In this document: piece after piece, positions 42,546 through 51,619 of the stretch
Position numbering within the stretch: the first letter of the stretch is position 1
Layout: the number at the start of each line of letters is the position of its first letter
NCBI RefSeq assembly: GCF_000521505.1
Contig: NZ_CP003915.1
Span: 3,906,001-3,970,000, forward strand
Length of the DNA: 64,000 nucleotides
Direction of reading: 5' to 3'
Source of the DNA: Advenella mimigardefordensis DPN7
GTDB lineage: Bacteria; Pseudomonadota; Gammaproteobacteria; Burkholderiales; Burkholderiaceae_B
Translations under genes and position numbers: made by a program
The notes under the pieces: generated by a model
The model's database searches: none
Told to the model about the DNA's origin: nothing
Seen by the model: the letters and a program-made list of their open reading frames with translations, nothing else

Positions 42546-43566
42546 TATTATCCTCCGTTACACGTGCTGTTTGTATAATAAAACGCTCTGCGCCTGCCGG
42601 CAATCGCTCTCGCCGAACAGTAAGTCCTTCCGCTTCGTCAGGATAGGTCAGAGTAACCCCTTCTGTTGTACGAATTTTACGTAGTGGCGGGCGTCGCAAT
42701 ACGTGCCTATCCGGTCTGAATTGCAAACCGTCCAACTTAGCTGCGCGCATCCGGCGCCGAGTAGTTAACTGAATCTTGCCCCTGACCTCCTCATCCTCAG
42801 GGTTTCCAGATGCAGCCAATATAGCATCTGTTATCGCTGCTTCATTTATCTCCTGACGATCACGCAAAATTCCTTGTGCATGGCGAAACGCGCGTGCGAC
42901 ATCCTGTTCAGGCAACAATTCCTTGCAAAAGGTCAGTGTTGTGCGTAGCACATCAACTGTCTTTTTGTTCAACATTTCATCACTGAGTGTTCTGGAGACA
43001 TTCAGAAAGGTAGCGAAATAATCCCCGATTTCGGGAGCAACTTTCATCCGATCTTGTGTGGAAATTGGCAATTCTGCAACACCTTCATTTACTCGTATTA
43101 TGGTGGATTTCTGAATCGCTTTCTTATCCGCTATGAAGGCTGTGACTATCCTCCGCAAAAGGCCTCCTTCATCCGCGGCTGCCTGCTCAATGGCTTCGCG
43201 ATAATCATACTTCACGAAACTATATATTCGTGTCTGTGGATCATGGGTTGATAATTCAAAAATAAATAGTGCGCCATCACGACTACTACCAACATGCAGA
43301 CGCGAAAATTCATTTGACAATGCTTGAGCGCCTGCCTCAAAACTCACTGCCCCAGTTGCAATTGCTTCAATCTGCGCTTTGGTGTTGGAGGTCTCTTCAA
43401 AGCTATAGACGGCGGAAACGTCAGTATCTCGGATACGAGCAATAAAAAACGCCTCATGTTCAACGACTCGTGCCGGTTCAGGTACGAATTCGTCTCCCCC
43501 GACTACGTGCAATATCATATTAGTGATTCGAAGTGAGCCAACCTCTTCATCCGTAAAAAAACCCAA
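42523..43566 (-). CDS. Nucleoid-associated protein (NdpA/YejK-like)
   Basis: About 348 residues from TTG 43566, which follows AGAAGGGGA; the frame is open to TTG 43635 but without a site. The layout follows 37-kDa nucleoid-associated proteins: ITNMILHVVGGDEFV, then FFIARIRDTD, a glycine-bounded LFIFELSTHDPQTRIYSFVKYDYREAI segment in place of YejK's FCHYRYLAV, and a C-terminal domain ending RERLPAGAERFIIQTARV. YejK binds DNA. Here the gene is coupled to a membrane protein gene instead of standing alone, suggesting a DNA-sensing part of a two-protein system. Confidence 0.65.
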   Translation of the reverse strand: MGFFTDEEVGSLRITNMILHVVGGDEFVPEPARVVEHEAFFIARIRDTDVSAVYSFEETSNTKAQIEAIATGAVSFEAGAQALSNEFSRLHVGSSRDGALFIFELSTHDPQTRIYSFVKYDYREAIEQAAADEGGLLRRIVTAFIADKKAIQKSTIIRVNEGVAELPISTQDRMKVAPEIGDYFATFLNVSRTLSDEMLNKKTVDVLRTTLTFCKELLPEQDVARAFRHAQGILRDRQEINEAAITDAILAASGNPEDEEVRGKIQLTTRRRMRAAKLDGLQFRPDRHVLRRPPLRKIRTTEGVTLTYPDEAEGLTVRRERLPAGAERFIIQTARVTEDNIVRSPAR

Positions 43567-43780
43567 ATTAATTCCCCTTCTTTCCTGCCTTGCAGGAATA
43601 CGACGTATCAACCATACTTTTTTTGAAATCAACAACTAGGCGCTACAGATTCACCAAACTAAATTAATCGTTCGATTTCACGATTGCTTTTTTCACTCTC
43701 AATATAGTGCGAGACTGATCAATAGGGAAACACCACAAGAATCCCAAACCATGTACTCGATTAGACACTGCCACACTTCT

Positions 43781-45016
43781 CTACTGTACGCTAGTCCTAA
43801 TTTTGATCGCAGACTTAATTTCATCTACTGTTAACCAAGGGCGCTTCGAATGAATAATCCTATGGCAGTTTGAACACAGAACCACTAAATCTGCTACCTT
43901 AGTTTTTTCACCCGGCTGCATTGTATGAATTGGCTTGGTATGATGAACGTCAATTATTCCACTCCCAACCTCACCGTAGTGTTTCGAAAAATCAAACCCG
44001 CAAACAGTACAAAAAAGTCGCCCATGCTCTCTTAGAGCACGAGCTTTTGCCGTATCGACAAGTCTCCGATCACGTTCTCGATATCTATGCACACGAGTAG
44101 CAACTTTACCCTCTTCAGCTTCTTCAATCTCTAATTCTTCTGAGTACGAAATTTTCGTATCTTTCCCACTAGCCTCAGAGATGCCATTCCTAATGAATAT
44201 TGCTACTTCACTTAACCGCCTAGGATCGTGTGCAAACAGAGCCCAAACACGAACTTCATCACTATTTCCCCGTGTAAGTCCTTTTTTTCCATCGTAGGTA
44301 TATTCTGGATCTAAGCGCCTGAAATTCATTAATTTCATGTAGACACCTTCAGAGTTTCTATAAGTATCGGTATGGCGTCGCCCCAGAATAATACCGAGTT
44401 GATTCAATAGCGCAGAAAGCTCAGCAATTTCCGGCGCCTTCTTCGTAGGTAAAGATTCGCGATGCTGCATATAAAGGTCAAGCGCTAAAATTAACTCGTC
44501 TCTTGACCAGGGCGCATTGCGTGAACTCAACTTTGGAAGTTTCCCTCTCTGAGGAAGTTCACTCAGAACAGTCAGATCCAATAACTCTACTGCCTCGCCA
44601 AGCTTGCCCCCATTAGCCTTCAGTTTTATCCAAAACGCAGAAGCATCACTTTCATAACGAACATCCGTGATATCGAAAGTGTGCTCCATCGAGCAGCGCT
44701 TACTTTTTGGATCCTTAAGCACTGCAACTTTAGGGAGCTCAAACTCCTGCGCTATTTTGATCCCATTCCACAGGGCCGTCCGCTTATTCTCAGACGTCCC
44801 AGCACTGCCTGTACTAGGTACTCTGTACCAATATTCCCCAGTTTTGATATCTTTACGAATCCCCGTTTTCCATACAGCCATTACGAACAACCTGGCTCGT
44901 CCCCGCTTCGCCGCTGGCATTAAAACATCAAAAGCAAACCACCCCTGTCCGGGAGGATGAGCACCAAGCAACTGGTAGGCGTGGTCCGACGGAGTAGTAA
45001 ATTTCGGCGAATTCAT
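43781..45016 (-). CDS. HNH endonuclease, McrA-like
   Basis: 411 residues from the ATG at 45016; an ATG at 45049 is possible, and both have weak ribosome sites. The C-terminal HNH domain is complete: CTVCGFDFSKHYG, IDVHHTKPI, DLVVLCSNCHRIIH. A middle domain (WSRDELILALDLYMQHR, with NSEGVYMKLMNFRRLDP) is typical of a group of HNH restriction enzymes. The N-terminal 150 residues (VWKTGIRKDIKTGEYWYRVPSTGSAGTSENKR) may read modified DNA. It lies alone at the right end of the island. No methyltransferase is adjacent, so cutting of modified or foreign DNA is the likeliest role. Confidence 0.85.
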   Translation of the reverse strand: MNSPKFTTPSDHAYQLLGAHPPGQGWFAFDVLMPAAKRGRARLFVMAVWKTGIRKDIKTGEYWYRVPSTGSAGTSENKRTALWNGIKIAQEFELPKVAVLKDPKSKRCSMEHTFDITDVRYESDASAFWIKLKANGGKLGEAVELLDLTVLSELPQRGKLPKLSSRNAPWSRDELILALDLYMQHRESLPTKKAPEIAELSALLNQLGIILGRRHTDTYRNSEGVYMKLMNFRRLDPEYTYDGKKGLTRGNSDEVRVWALFAHDPRRLSEVAIFIRNGISEASGKDTKISYSEELEIEEAEEGKVATRVHRYRERDRRLVDTAKARALREHGRLFCTVCGFDFSKHYGEVGSGIIDVHHTKPIHTMQPGEKTKVADLVVLCSNCHRIIHSKRPWLTVDEIKSAIKIRTSVQ

Positions 45017-45493
45017 AATTTTGAAGTTTAAGTAGCACCAACATATCAAGTCATACGTAACGTTATCATAAATGCAGTCACAAAAGACACATTTAATAAC
45101 ATTTGAAATAATTGAGAAGATGATTCTAATATTTCAGCTTGGACATGGTACTGCTTGTGATATCAAGATGTTTATCACGTCTTCTCTAACACGACGTTGT
45201 TACCTTCTCTTTTGGCGGCTGAGCCGCCTATGATCTTGTAGAGTTAGTTCATGAGAAAGGCTTCGGCTAGGTGGTCTACACCAAAAAGATGGAAAGCGCA
45301 TCACCAGGCACTTCCCTATATCCAATGCGGCTATCTGGAATGGTCATCCGACCCGAATTTCAAGCGCGATCAATAATTGGGAATGGAGTACAGAATGAAA
45401 AAATTCTTAATCGGTTTCGTGGCCGGCATGGCTTTCACGAAGTTATCTATATTATTGATTTATCGGTACTTTTTTTGATGAATAACCACCCAC
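45017..45493. other. Right boundary region of the defence island
   Basis: About 480 bases, AT-rich on the left. It contains a possible 27-codon gene (45395-45478) and a GGCGGC-TGA-GCCGCC hairpin at 45215-45229 without a T-run. No tRNA or obvious direct-repeat attachment site was found by eye. Confidence 0.4.
45395..45478 (+). CDS. Possible 27-residue membrane peptide
   Basis: ATG 45395 is preceded by GGAGTA at a good distance. The peptide begins MKKFLIGFVAGMAF, has one hydrophobic stretch and ends Tyr-Arg-Tyr-Phe-Phe. It resembles small hydrophobic peptides of unknown role or the start of a truncated membrane protein. Conservation elsewhere is unknown. Confidence 0.35.
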   Translation: MKKFLIGFVAGMAFTKLSILLIYRYFF

Positions 45494-46513
45494 CTAACCA
45501 TCCAACTCCCTTACCTCCCCCCGATTCACCACCAACTCCACCTTCGCCCCCCGCTCCAGCATCCGCTCAGACGAGCGATTCAGCAAATCCACGGTCATTT
45601 CCCCCATGGCCGTATCCACCGAGTACCGCACAATATTCCCCAGTACCTGATACTCCAGCACCGTCGCCTCAACAGGCCGCGATACATGCTCCCCATAGCT
45701 GCGCCCTGCTTCCCTTACATAGATAGACTCAGGCCGAATCGCCAGCGTGCCCTGCAGGTCCAGCCCTAAAACCGGATTGGCTTTTACCGCTTCAACCAGG
45801 TTGTAGTGACCCATAAAACGCGCGACAAATTCGCTTGCGGGTCGGGTGTAGATGTTTTCTGCGGTGTCGCTCTGGACGATTTGGCCTTTGTCCATCAGGA
45901 AGATGCGATCAGACATGCTCATCGCTTCGTCCTGGTCGTGGGTGACGAAAAGCGTGGTCACGCCCAGTTCGCGCTGGATTTGGCGTATTTGTTGTCTTAG
46001 GTGTTTGCGAATACGCGCATCCAGCGCGGAGAGCGGTTCGTCCAGCAACAGAATTTGCGGTCTTACTACGAGTGCGCGTGCCAGTGCAACCCGTTGCCGT
46101 TGTCCGCCGGACAGCGCTTGCGGGTATTGGTTTTCTTTTCCCTGCAACTCAACCAGTTCAATCACCGCTGCCACTTCCTGTTTGCGCTTTTTCTCGTCCA
46201 TGCCCTGCATTTTCAGGCCGAAAGCGATGTTGTTTTCAACTGTCATATTGGGGAACAGCGCGTAGCTTTGGAAGACCATGCCCACTCCACGCTGTTGCGC
46301 GGGCTTGCTGGTGATATTGGCGCCGTTCACGAATAAGTCACCGTCGTCTGGTCGCTCCAGGCCTGCAATACAACGCAAGAGCGTTGATTTTCCGCAACCG
46401 CTGGGGCCCAGCAGGGTGATGAACTCGCCTTTTTCAATCGAGAAGTTAATCTGGCTGAATACCTGATTGGAGCCAAAAGACTTGGCCAGATTTTGTGCGA
46501 TAACGTAACTCAT
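45494..46513 (-). CDS. ABC transporter ATPase, PotA/FbpC type
   Basis: 339 residues. Walker A LGPSGCGKST, signature LSGGQRQRV, Walker B LLLDEPLSALD and VTHDQDEA are all intact, followed by a C-terminal TOBE-like domain (residues 240-339) typical of polyamine, iron and phosphonate importers. It overlaps the second permease gene by 4 bases and ends the five-gene operon. Confidence 0.93.
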   Translation of the reverse strand: MSYVIAQNLAKSFGSNQVFSQINFSIEKGEFITLLGPSGCGKSTLLRCIAGLERPDDGDLFVNGANITSKPAQQRGVGMVFQSYALFPNMTVENNIAFGLKMQGMDEKKRKQEVAAVIELVELQGKENQYPQALSGGQRQRVALARALVVRPQILLLDEPLSALDARIRKHLRQQIRQIQRELGVTTLFVTHDQDEAMSMSDRIFLMDKGQIVQSDTAENIYTRPASEFVARFMGHYNLVEAVKANPVLGLDLQGTLAIRPESIYVREAGRSYGEHVSRPVEATVLEYQVLGNIVRYSVDTAMGEMTVDLLNRSSERMLERGAKVELVVNRGEVRELDG

Positions 46514-47325
46514 ACCGTGTCTCCCTGGCGGCTCAGACGTGTGGCGACCCAGGTGAGCAGCAAGGTAAAAATAAAATAGGACATAACCAGTGCAGAGGTG
46601 AAGTGACCACTCGTATGGCGCATGTTGTACAGGTAGATCTGCAGCGTCTCATAGCGAGTGCCCACCAGAATATTGGCAAGAACAAACTCACCCATCAGAA
46701 ATGAGAACGAGACCAGCAGGGAGACCAGCAAGCCTTTACGAATATTCGGCACAATGATCAATAGGAACGCTTTGGTGGTGCTGGCGCCCAGCAAATGCGC
46801 CGCATCCATCAGGTCGTGCAGGCCGATGCCCTGCAGGCTGTTCGCCAGCGCCCGATACATAAAGGGAACGGCAATGATGAAATAGGTGCCCAGCAGAATC
46901 CAGGGCGTGCCCACCAACGCGAAGGGTTCATCGGCAAACAACTGTAATAAGCCTACGGATGAGACCACGGGCGGAATGGCAAAAGGCATAATAATCACCA
47001 GGTCCATCAGCGGTTTAAGACGCGGAAAGCGATAGAAAACGACAAATGTCATCGGTAGCATGACAAAGGTGCTCAGCACCAGCGTACCCAGGCAGATAAT
47101 CAACGAACGCCCGAAGGCCTGCAGGAAGCGCGGGTCTTGCCATAATTGCAGATACCATTTCAAGGTCAGACCGTCAGGCAGCACGGTGGCGCCCCATTGG
47201 GTGGCTATGGAATAAATAAAGGTTGCAATAATGGGCAGGGCCAGCAGTGCTGCCACAGCGATCAACACCAGTTTATGAATCCATAAGCCCTCGTCGGCAA
47301 GGGACGTGGCGCGTTTATTTGGCAT
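46510..47325 (-). CDS. ABC transporter permease (second)
   Basis: 271 residues with six hydrophobic helices. The EAA-like loop AAHLLGASTTKAFLLIIVPNIRKGLL near 175-200 contacts the ATPase. PotC/FbpB-like layout. Overlaps the first permease gene by 11 bases and the ATPase gene by 4 bases. Confidence 0.92.
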   Translation of the reverse strand: MPNKRATSLADEGLWIHKLVLIAVAALLALPIIATFIYSIATQWGATVLPDGLTLKWYLQLWQDPRFLQAFGRSLIICLGTLVLSTFVMLPMTFVVFYRFPRLKPLMDLVIIMPFAIPPVVSSVGLLQLFADEPFALVGTPWILLGTYFIIAVPFMYRALANSLQGIGLHDLMDAAHLLGASTTKAFLLIIVPNIRKGLLVSLLVSFSFLMGEFVLANILVGTRYETLQIYLYNMRHTSGHFTSALVMSYFIFTLLLTWVATRLSRQGDTV

Positions 47326-48214
47326 GGTAACTCTGCTTTAACAGCCAATGATGAACCGCGGTAAAAAAGCCTAGAATCGCGATCAGCAATACAGATAATG
47401 CAGCTGCCATATTAGGTTCAAGGAATAAATCACCCGACACCAGGCTCGCGATGCGGATGGTGATGAGGTTATAGTTACCGCTGGTGAGCGCATAGGTACT
47501 GGTAAAGGCGCCCATGGCATTGGCCAGCAGAATAATAAAAGTGCCCAGCAGAGCCGGCGCAATCACCGGCAAGCCTACATTTCGCCAATAGGCGAACTTG
47601 CTGGCACCCATTGTTTTAGCGGCCTCTTCCCATTCTGGCTTCAGCGCATCAAAGGCCGGGTACAGCAGCAATATACCCAGCGGAATCTGAAAATAGGTAT
47701 ATATCAGCATCAACCCCGAGCTGCCATAGATATCGAAATTGTCTATCAGCCCCCAGGCTTTGAGCTGTAGCGTGATTGCGCCATTGAAGCCCAGAATGAT
47801 AATAAAAGCGAAGGCCAGCGGCACACCGCTGAAGTTGCTGGCCATGGACGTAAAGGCGATCATCCATTGCCGCACGCGTCCTTTTAACCTATATAGGGAA
47901 AAGGCGGTCACGCCGGCAATCACCAAACCCACCACACTCGACAGTATGGAGAGCCATAAGGTATTTTGAAAGGCCTGCAGGTAGAAGCTGTTGGTGAAGA
48001 TTTCGATATAGTTGCCGAAAGACCAGGCTTCTTCGTAAACAAAGCTGTTTATCAGCACCCAGATCATGGGCGCAATCTGGAATAAAAAAAACAGCACAAT
48101 AAACGGCAACAAAGACAGCGCTGCCCGCCAATTTAAAGGTGTACGACGACGCTTTTTCGGTATTGGCGTACCCGGCGCCTGGGCAGCGTAGTCTGCCAAC
48201 AATTCTTCTGCCAT
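47315..48214 (-). CDS. ABC transporter permease (first)
   Basis: 299 residues from the ATG at 48214; the open frame to 48346 overlaps the upstream gene and is not used. Six hydrophobic helices follow a basic N-terminus (PKKRRRTPLNW), and AAKTMGASKFAYWRNVGLPVIAPALLG near 205-230 is the EAA loop. It starts 4 bases after the phosphodiesterase-like gene stop, so it is part of a tight operon. Confidence 0.92.
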   Translation of the reverse strand: MAEELLADYAAQAPGTPIPKKRRRTPLNWRAALSLLPFIVLFFLFQIAPMIWVLINSFVYEEAWSFGNYIEIFTNSFYLQAFQNTLWLSILSSVVGLVIAGVTAFSLYRLKGRVRQWMIAFTSMASNFSGVPLAFAFIIILGFNGAITLQLKAWGLIDNFDIYGSSGLMLIYTYFQIPLGILLLYPAFDALKPEWEEAAKTMGASKFAYWRNVGLPVIAPALLGTFIILLANAMGAFTSTYALTSGNYNLITIRIASLVSGDLFLEPNMAAALSVLLIAILGFFTAVHHWLLKQSYHAK

Positions 48215-48218
48215 GGCG

Positions 48219-49031
48219 CTACGCTCGCAACAATGCGGTATTAACGGCTTTGTCAGCCGCAGGCACGCCAAGAAGCGAGCAGACGGTTCCACAAAGCTCT
48301 GTCTGGGAGATTGTGCAGTCCGGGGAATGTGAAAAATGTTCGCCAATCACAAAGAGCGGCACCCTCCGTTCAATCTCCAGTACGCCGCCATGGCTGCGAT
48401 CATTATTCATCCCGTGATCGCTGGTTACCAGAATCTGATAGCCTTGCTCAATCCATTGCGGCAACCATGATGAAAGAATAATATCAGCGTAGCGCGCACT
48501 ATTGCGGTACTGCGAGGAGTCAAATCCGAATTTATGCCCGGCGTCGTCGATATTCATTGGATGGATCAGAAGAAAGTCCGGATCAAACTGCACTCTCAGA
48601 TACTCTGCATCCACAAACAGGTGATCATCAGGATAATGATCTGCCTGATAGAAGCAGCCGTGCTGAATGGCCAGCGACTCATCGTTCGTAAAGCGATCAC
48701 GCGATGCAACGTACGGCGCGCGATTGTAGAGTTCGCTGAACCAGTGATAGGCCGCAGCGGCCGTTCGCTTACCCGCTTTCGTCGCCAGAGAGAAAATGCT
48801 TTCGTTATAAGAAGGACGAACAACCTGGTTGTTCACAATACCGCTTTTGACCGGCACCACGCCGGTCAGGATACATTCATAAAGCGGCCGCGACATGGAG
48901 GGCAGCGCACATTCCACCTGATAAAGTGTCGCCATGTCGGCTTCGATAAGACCTTGCAGGTAGCCCATACAATCATGGGCGACCTGATAGCTTAAACCGT
49001 CCAGAACAATCAGAATAACTTTATTGGACAT
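48219..49031 (-). CDS. Alkaline-phosphatase-superfamily hydrolase (NPP-like)
   Basis: 270 residues, no signal peptide, hence cytoplasmic. Metal ligands of the superfamily are present: Asp11 (IVLDG), HPMNIDDAGHKFG near 160-172, and TSDHGMNNDRSHGG near 210-223. The nucleophile position is Ser47 (PSMSRPLYECILTG), where Thr is usual in nucleotide pyrophosphatases and phosphonoacetate hydrolases. It is embedded between a binding-protein gene and the permease genes, so it probably acts on the imported compound: a phosphonate or phosphodiester is the best guess. Confidence 0.85.
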   Translation of the reverse strand: MSNKVILIVLDGLSYQVAHDCMGYLQGLIEADMATLYQVECALPSMSRPLYECILTGVVPVKSGIVNNQVVRPSYNESIFSLATKAGKRTAAAAYHWFSELYNRAPYVASRDRFTNDESLAIQHGCFYQADHYPDDHLFVDAEYLRVQFDPDFLLIHPMNIDDAGHKFGFDSSQYRNSARYADIILSSWLPQWIEQGYQILVTSDHGMNNDRSHGGVLEIERRVPLFVIGEHFSHSPDCTISQTELCGTVCSLLGVPAADKAVNTALLRA

Positions 49032-49050
49032 TCGTGATAAAGCCAGTGGC

Positions 49051-50103
49051 TTATTGCATATGCATTAACACTTGCTGTTGCCACATTTTTGGCAGTGCGC
49101 GGGAGGTTTTGTCCCAGCCCTGGCCATCTGCAATCGGTTTTGCATTTTTGTACTGTTCTTCAGGCAACAGTTTTGCTTTGACCTCTTCCGGCAATGTCAG
49201 ATGCGCCGCGCGAATCGGACGGGCGTAGCCTTCTGCCAGATTGATCTGACCTTTGTCGCTGAAAATGAATTCCCGTGTCAGTTTGGCTGCATTGGGGTTT
49301 TTCGCGAACTTGTTAATAATCGTAGAGTAGCCGGAAATCACTGACCCGTCTGAAGGAATCAACACGGTGAAACGGTCACGATTAATCTGGTCGCGGTAGT
49401 TCAGGGCATTGAAGTCCCACAGAATGCCAACTTCCACTTCGCCTTTTTCAATCGTGGCAACGGTTGGGTCATTCACAGACAGGCGTTTCTGTTTAGCCAG
49501 TTCTGCAAAGAATTCAATCGCTGGTTTCAGGTTATTCTCGTTACCGCCACGCGCAATGGCTGCGGCCAGAACGGCGTTATTGGCTTGCGCGGCTGTACCT
49601 ACGTCGCCAACGGTCACACGATACTTGCCTTTCAGCAGGTCTTCCCAGCTTTTGGGAGCATCTTTAACCAGATCCTTGTTAATCAGAAAAGCGATGGTGC
49701 CGGTATAGGCAAGCGCCCAGTGGCCGTCTTTATCTTTTGCCCAGTCTGGAACTTGCGCCCATGTTGTGGGTTTATAAGCCTGAGTCACACCTTTTTCAAC
49801 TGCAATAGGACCAAAAGAGGCGCCTACATCACCGATATCTGCTGTCGCATTATTCTTTTCTGCAGCGAATTTGGCAATTTCCTGTGCCGAACTCATATCC
49901 GTGTCCTGATGCTTCAGGCCATATTCTTTTGCAATATCTTCCCACGTGCCTTTCCAGTTTGCCCAGCTATCGGGCATACCAACACTATAGACTTGCCCTT
50001 CTTTCTTTGCTGCTTCAGTCAGAGCAGCAAGGTCATTATCTGCGGCGTGAACGGCTGATGAGCTAACCAAACCGATCAATATAGCGGGAATCAATGCTTT
50101 CAT
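49051..50103 (-). CDS. ABC substrate-binding protein, iron/polyamine/phosphonate type
   Basis: 350 residues from the ATG at 50103. A 21-residue signal peptide (MKALIPAILIGLVSSSAVHAA) directs it to the periplasm. LTEAAKKEGQVYSVGMPDSWANW and DIGDVGASFGPIAVEKG belong to solute-binding family 1. It is the first gene of the operon with a phosphodiesterase-like enzyme, two permeases and an ATPase. Confidence 0.9.
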   Translation of the reverse strand: MKALIPAILIGLVSSSAVHAADNDLAALTEAAKKEGQVYSVGMPDSWANWKGTWEDIAKEYGLKHQDTDMSSAQEIAKFAAEKNNATADIGDVGASFGPIAVEKGVTQAYKPTTWAQVPDWAKDKDGHWALAYTGTIAFLINKDLVKDAPKSWEDLLKGKYRVTVGDVGTAAQANNAVLAAAIARGGNENNLKPAIEFFAELAKQKRLSVNDPTVATIEKGEVEVGILWDFNALNYRDQINRDRFTVLIPSDGSVISGYSTIINKFAKNPNAAKLTREFIFSDKGQINLAEGYARPIRAAHLTLPEEVKAKLLPEEQYKNAKPIADGQGWDKTSRALPKMWQQQVLMHMQ

Positions 50104-50249
50104 TTTTGTCTCGATACAAAAGGGGCTAAGTTGAATAGCCGGAATATTAAGACTAAAACATGACAAGCAATTGACGGTGTGTCGGATTTATTCGTGAGGG
50201 ATGAAAAGACCGAGCAGGCGCGAATTCTTGACTCACGGCCTACTTCGTT

Positions 50250-51350
50250 CTATTTCGCCGCACTATCGTCCTCTCTCGCCAGCAACCGCATCAACTCGAC
50301 ATTGATAAATATTTTTTCCCGCCCTACCTGAACTTCCCTTAATACATTTTGAGCAACCAGTGCCTGGAGTATCTTTGACGCTGTTTGGCGTTGGGCGATC
50401 CCAAGATCCACAAGATTGGCAATCCGGCAATACGGCTGTGTAAAGATGACGTCAACAAGTTCGTAGCTATAAATTTTCGGCAGAGCCCGGCGTAGCTCAT
50501 CCCGAATGTGATCCATCAAATCACAAATCGCGATGATCTTCTTCGAAGTCCATTCCGCAGTACTGCGGGTAGCCTCCAGCATATACAAAATCCATGACTC
50601 CCACTCCTGCTCTGTAGTCACACGCAGCAGCCGTCGATAATATTCTGGCTTATTCTGAATAATGTAGCGGCTTAAATAGAGGATAGGCGCTTCAAGCAAG
50701 TTCTCGGAAATCAAAAAAAGCAGGTTCAATACACGCCCGGTTCTGCCATTGCCATCGCTGAACGGATGAATCGCTTCAAATTGATAGTGCATGACTGCCA
50801 TTCGGATCAGCGGGTCAATATCGGTTTGCGTGTGAATGAACCGTTCCCAATCCGCCAGCAGATCCCGAATAGCTCCCTCCCCGTCCGGTGGCGTATAAAC
50901 AATCTGTCGGGTTGCCTCGTTCAGGAGCGCAGTACCTGGCACGCGACGAATATCCGTCTCCACCCCTTTAATCGTTTGACAGATCTGAACCGCCGTCGCT
51001 GTCGTTAACGGCCGGGCGTTGAGTGACTGGTACCCACTGTACAGCGCGGTTCTATACCGCAAGGCCTCTTTCGTTGCCGGATCGGCCAGAACATTCGATT
51101 CGTCGTTCGCATACTGGAAGAGCCGGTCTGTGGTGGTAACGATATTCTCAATTTCTGAACTGGCCTGCGCTTCCAGCATAGGAATAATATTGATCAACAT
51201 TTCCTGATTCGGAATGCGCTTGGCCATGGCCTTCAAACCGGCCAGCGATGCTTTGGCGTCGATGCACGCTTTCAGAATGGCTTTTGTCTCAATGTCCGCT
51301 TCTGGCGGCAGACGAGGTAAGTCGTTATATGGCAGTTCTGGGTTGAACAT
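50250..51350 (-). CDS. Fic-family protein (AMP-transferase) with winged helix
   Basis: 366 residues. The Fic motif HPFSDGNGRTGR (His195) is complete, and the inhibitory motif S64-x3-E68-N69 lies N-terminal, making this a class II, self-restrained Fic protein. A C-terminal winged-helix-like domain (about 290-350: RIANLVDLGIAQRQTASKILQALV) may bind DNA. Fic proteins transfer AMP from ATP to Tyr/Ser/Thr of target proteins. The promoter region carries an array of TATGTCGA half-sites that this domain or a partner could bind. Confidence 0.9.
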   Translation of the reverse strand: MFNPELPYNDLPRLPPEADIETKAILKACIDAKASLAGLKAMAKRIPNQEMLINIIPMLEAQASSEIENIVTTTDRLFQYANDESNVLADPATKEALRYRTALYSGYQSLNARPLTTATAVQICQTIKGVETDIRRVPGTALLNEATRQIVYTPPDGEGAIRDLLADWERFIHTQTDIDPLIRMAVMHYQFEAIHPFSDGNGRTGRVLNLLFLISENLLEAPILYLSRYIIQNKPEYYRRLLRVTTEQEWESWILYMLEATRSTAEWTSKKIIAICDLMDHIRDELRRALPKIYSYELVDVIFTQPYCRIANLVDLGIAQRQTASKILQALVAQNVLREVQVGREKIFINVELMRLLAREDDSAAK

Positions 51351-51370
51351 ACAGTAGCCCCGGGTGCAAA

Positions 51371-51511
51371 TATGTCGAATATTTCGATTATTTTAACCAT
51401 ATCCGCTTAACATGTCGATTTTTTTCGATTTTATCGACATATATAAGCAATATGTTTACGTCATCGACATGTTTTCAGAATATGTCGAAAAAACTCATTT
51501 TTATCGACATA
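51371..51511. promoter_or_regulatory. Array of six TATGTCGA/ATGTCGAT half-sites before the Fic gene
   Basis: Half-sites at 51371-51378, 51412-51419, 51433-51440, 51463-51470, 51481-51488 and 51504-51511, in both orientations, make two clear inverted repeats: 51412-51440 (ATGTCGAT ... ATCGACAT) and 51481-51511 (TATGTCGA ... TCGACATA). The region is 150 bases of AT-rich DNA directly upstream of the Fic start at 51350, ideal for autoregulation. Confidence 0.7.
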
Positions 51512-51619
51512 TTCGAATCAAGGCGGTGCCCGGTCCGCCTCTAACTCTCCCGCTGGATGCTATTAGCCTGATATCGACCGCTTGCTGCTATTGATGTGGA
51601 CCTTTTGCACTGAGTCCCC

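Noticed and set aside
45215..45229. GGCGGC-TGA-GCCGCC hairpin as a terminator
   Set aside because: No T-run follows on either strand.
51412..51594. 60-codon frame over the Fic promoter
   Set aside because: It is produced by the half-site array and has no ribosome site or plausible protein.
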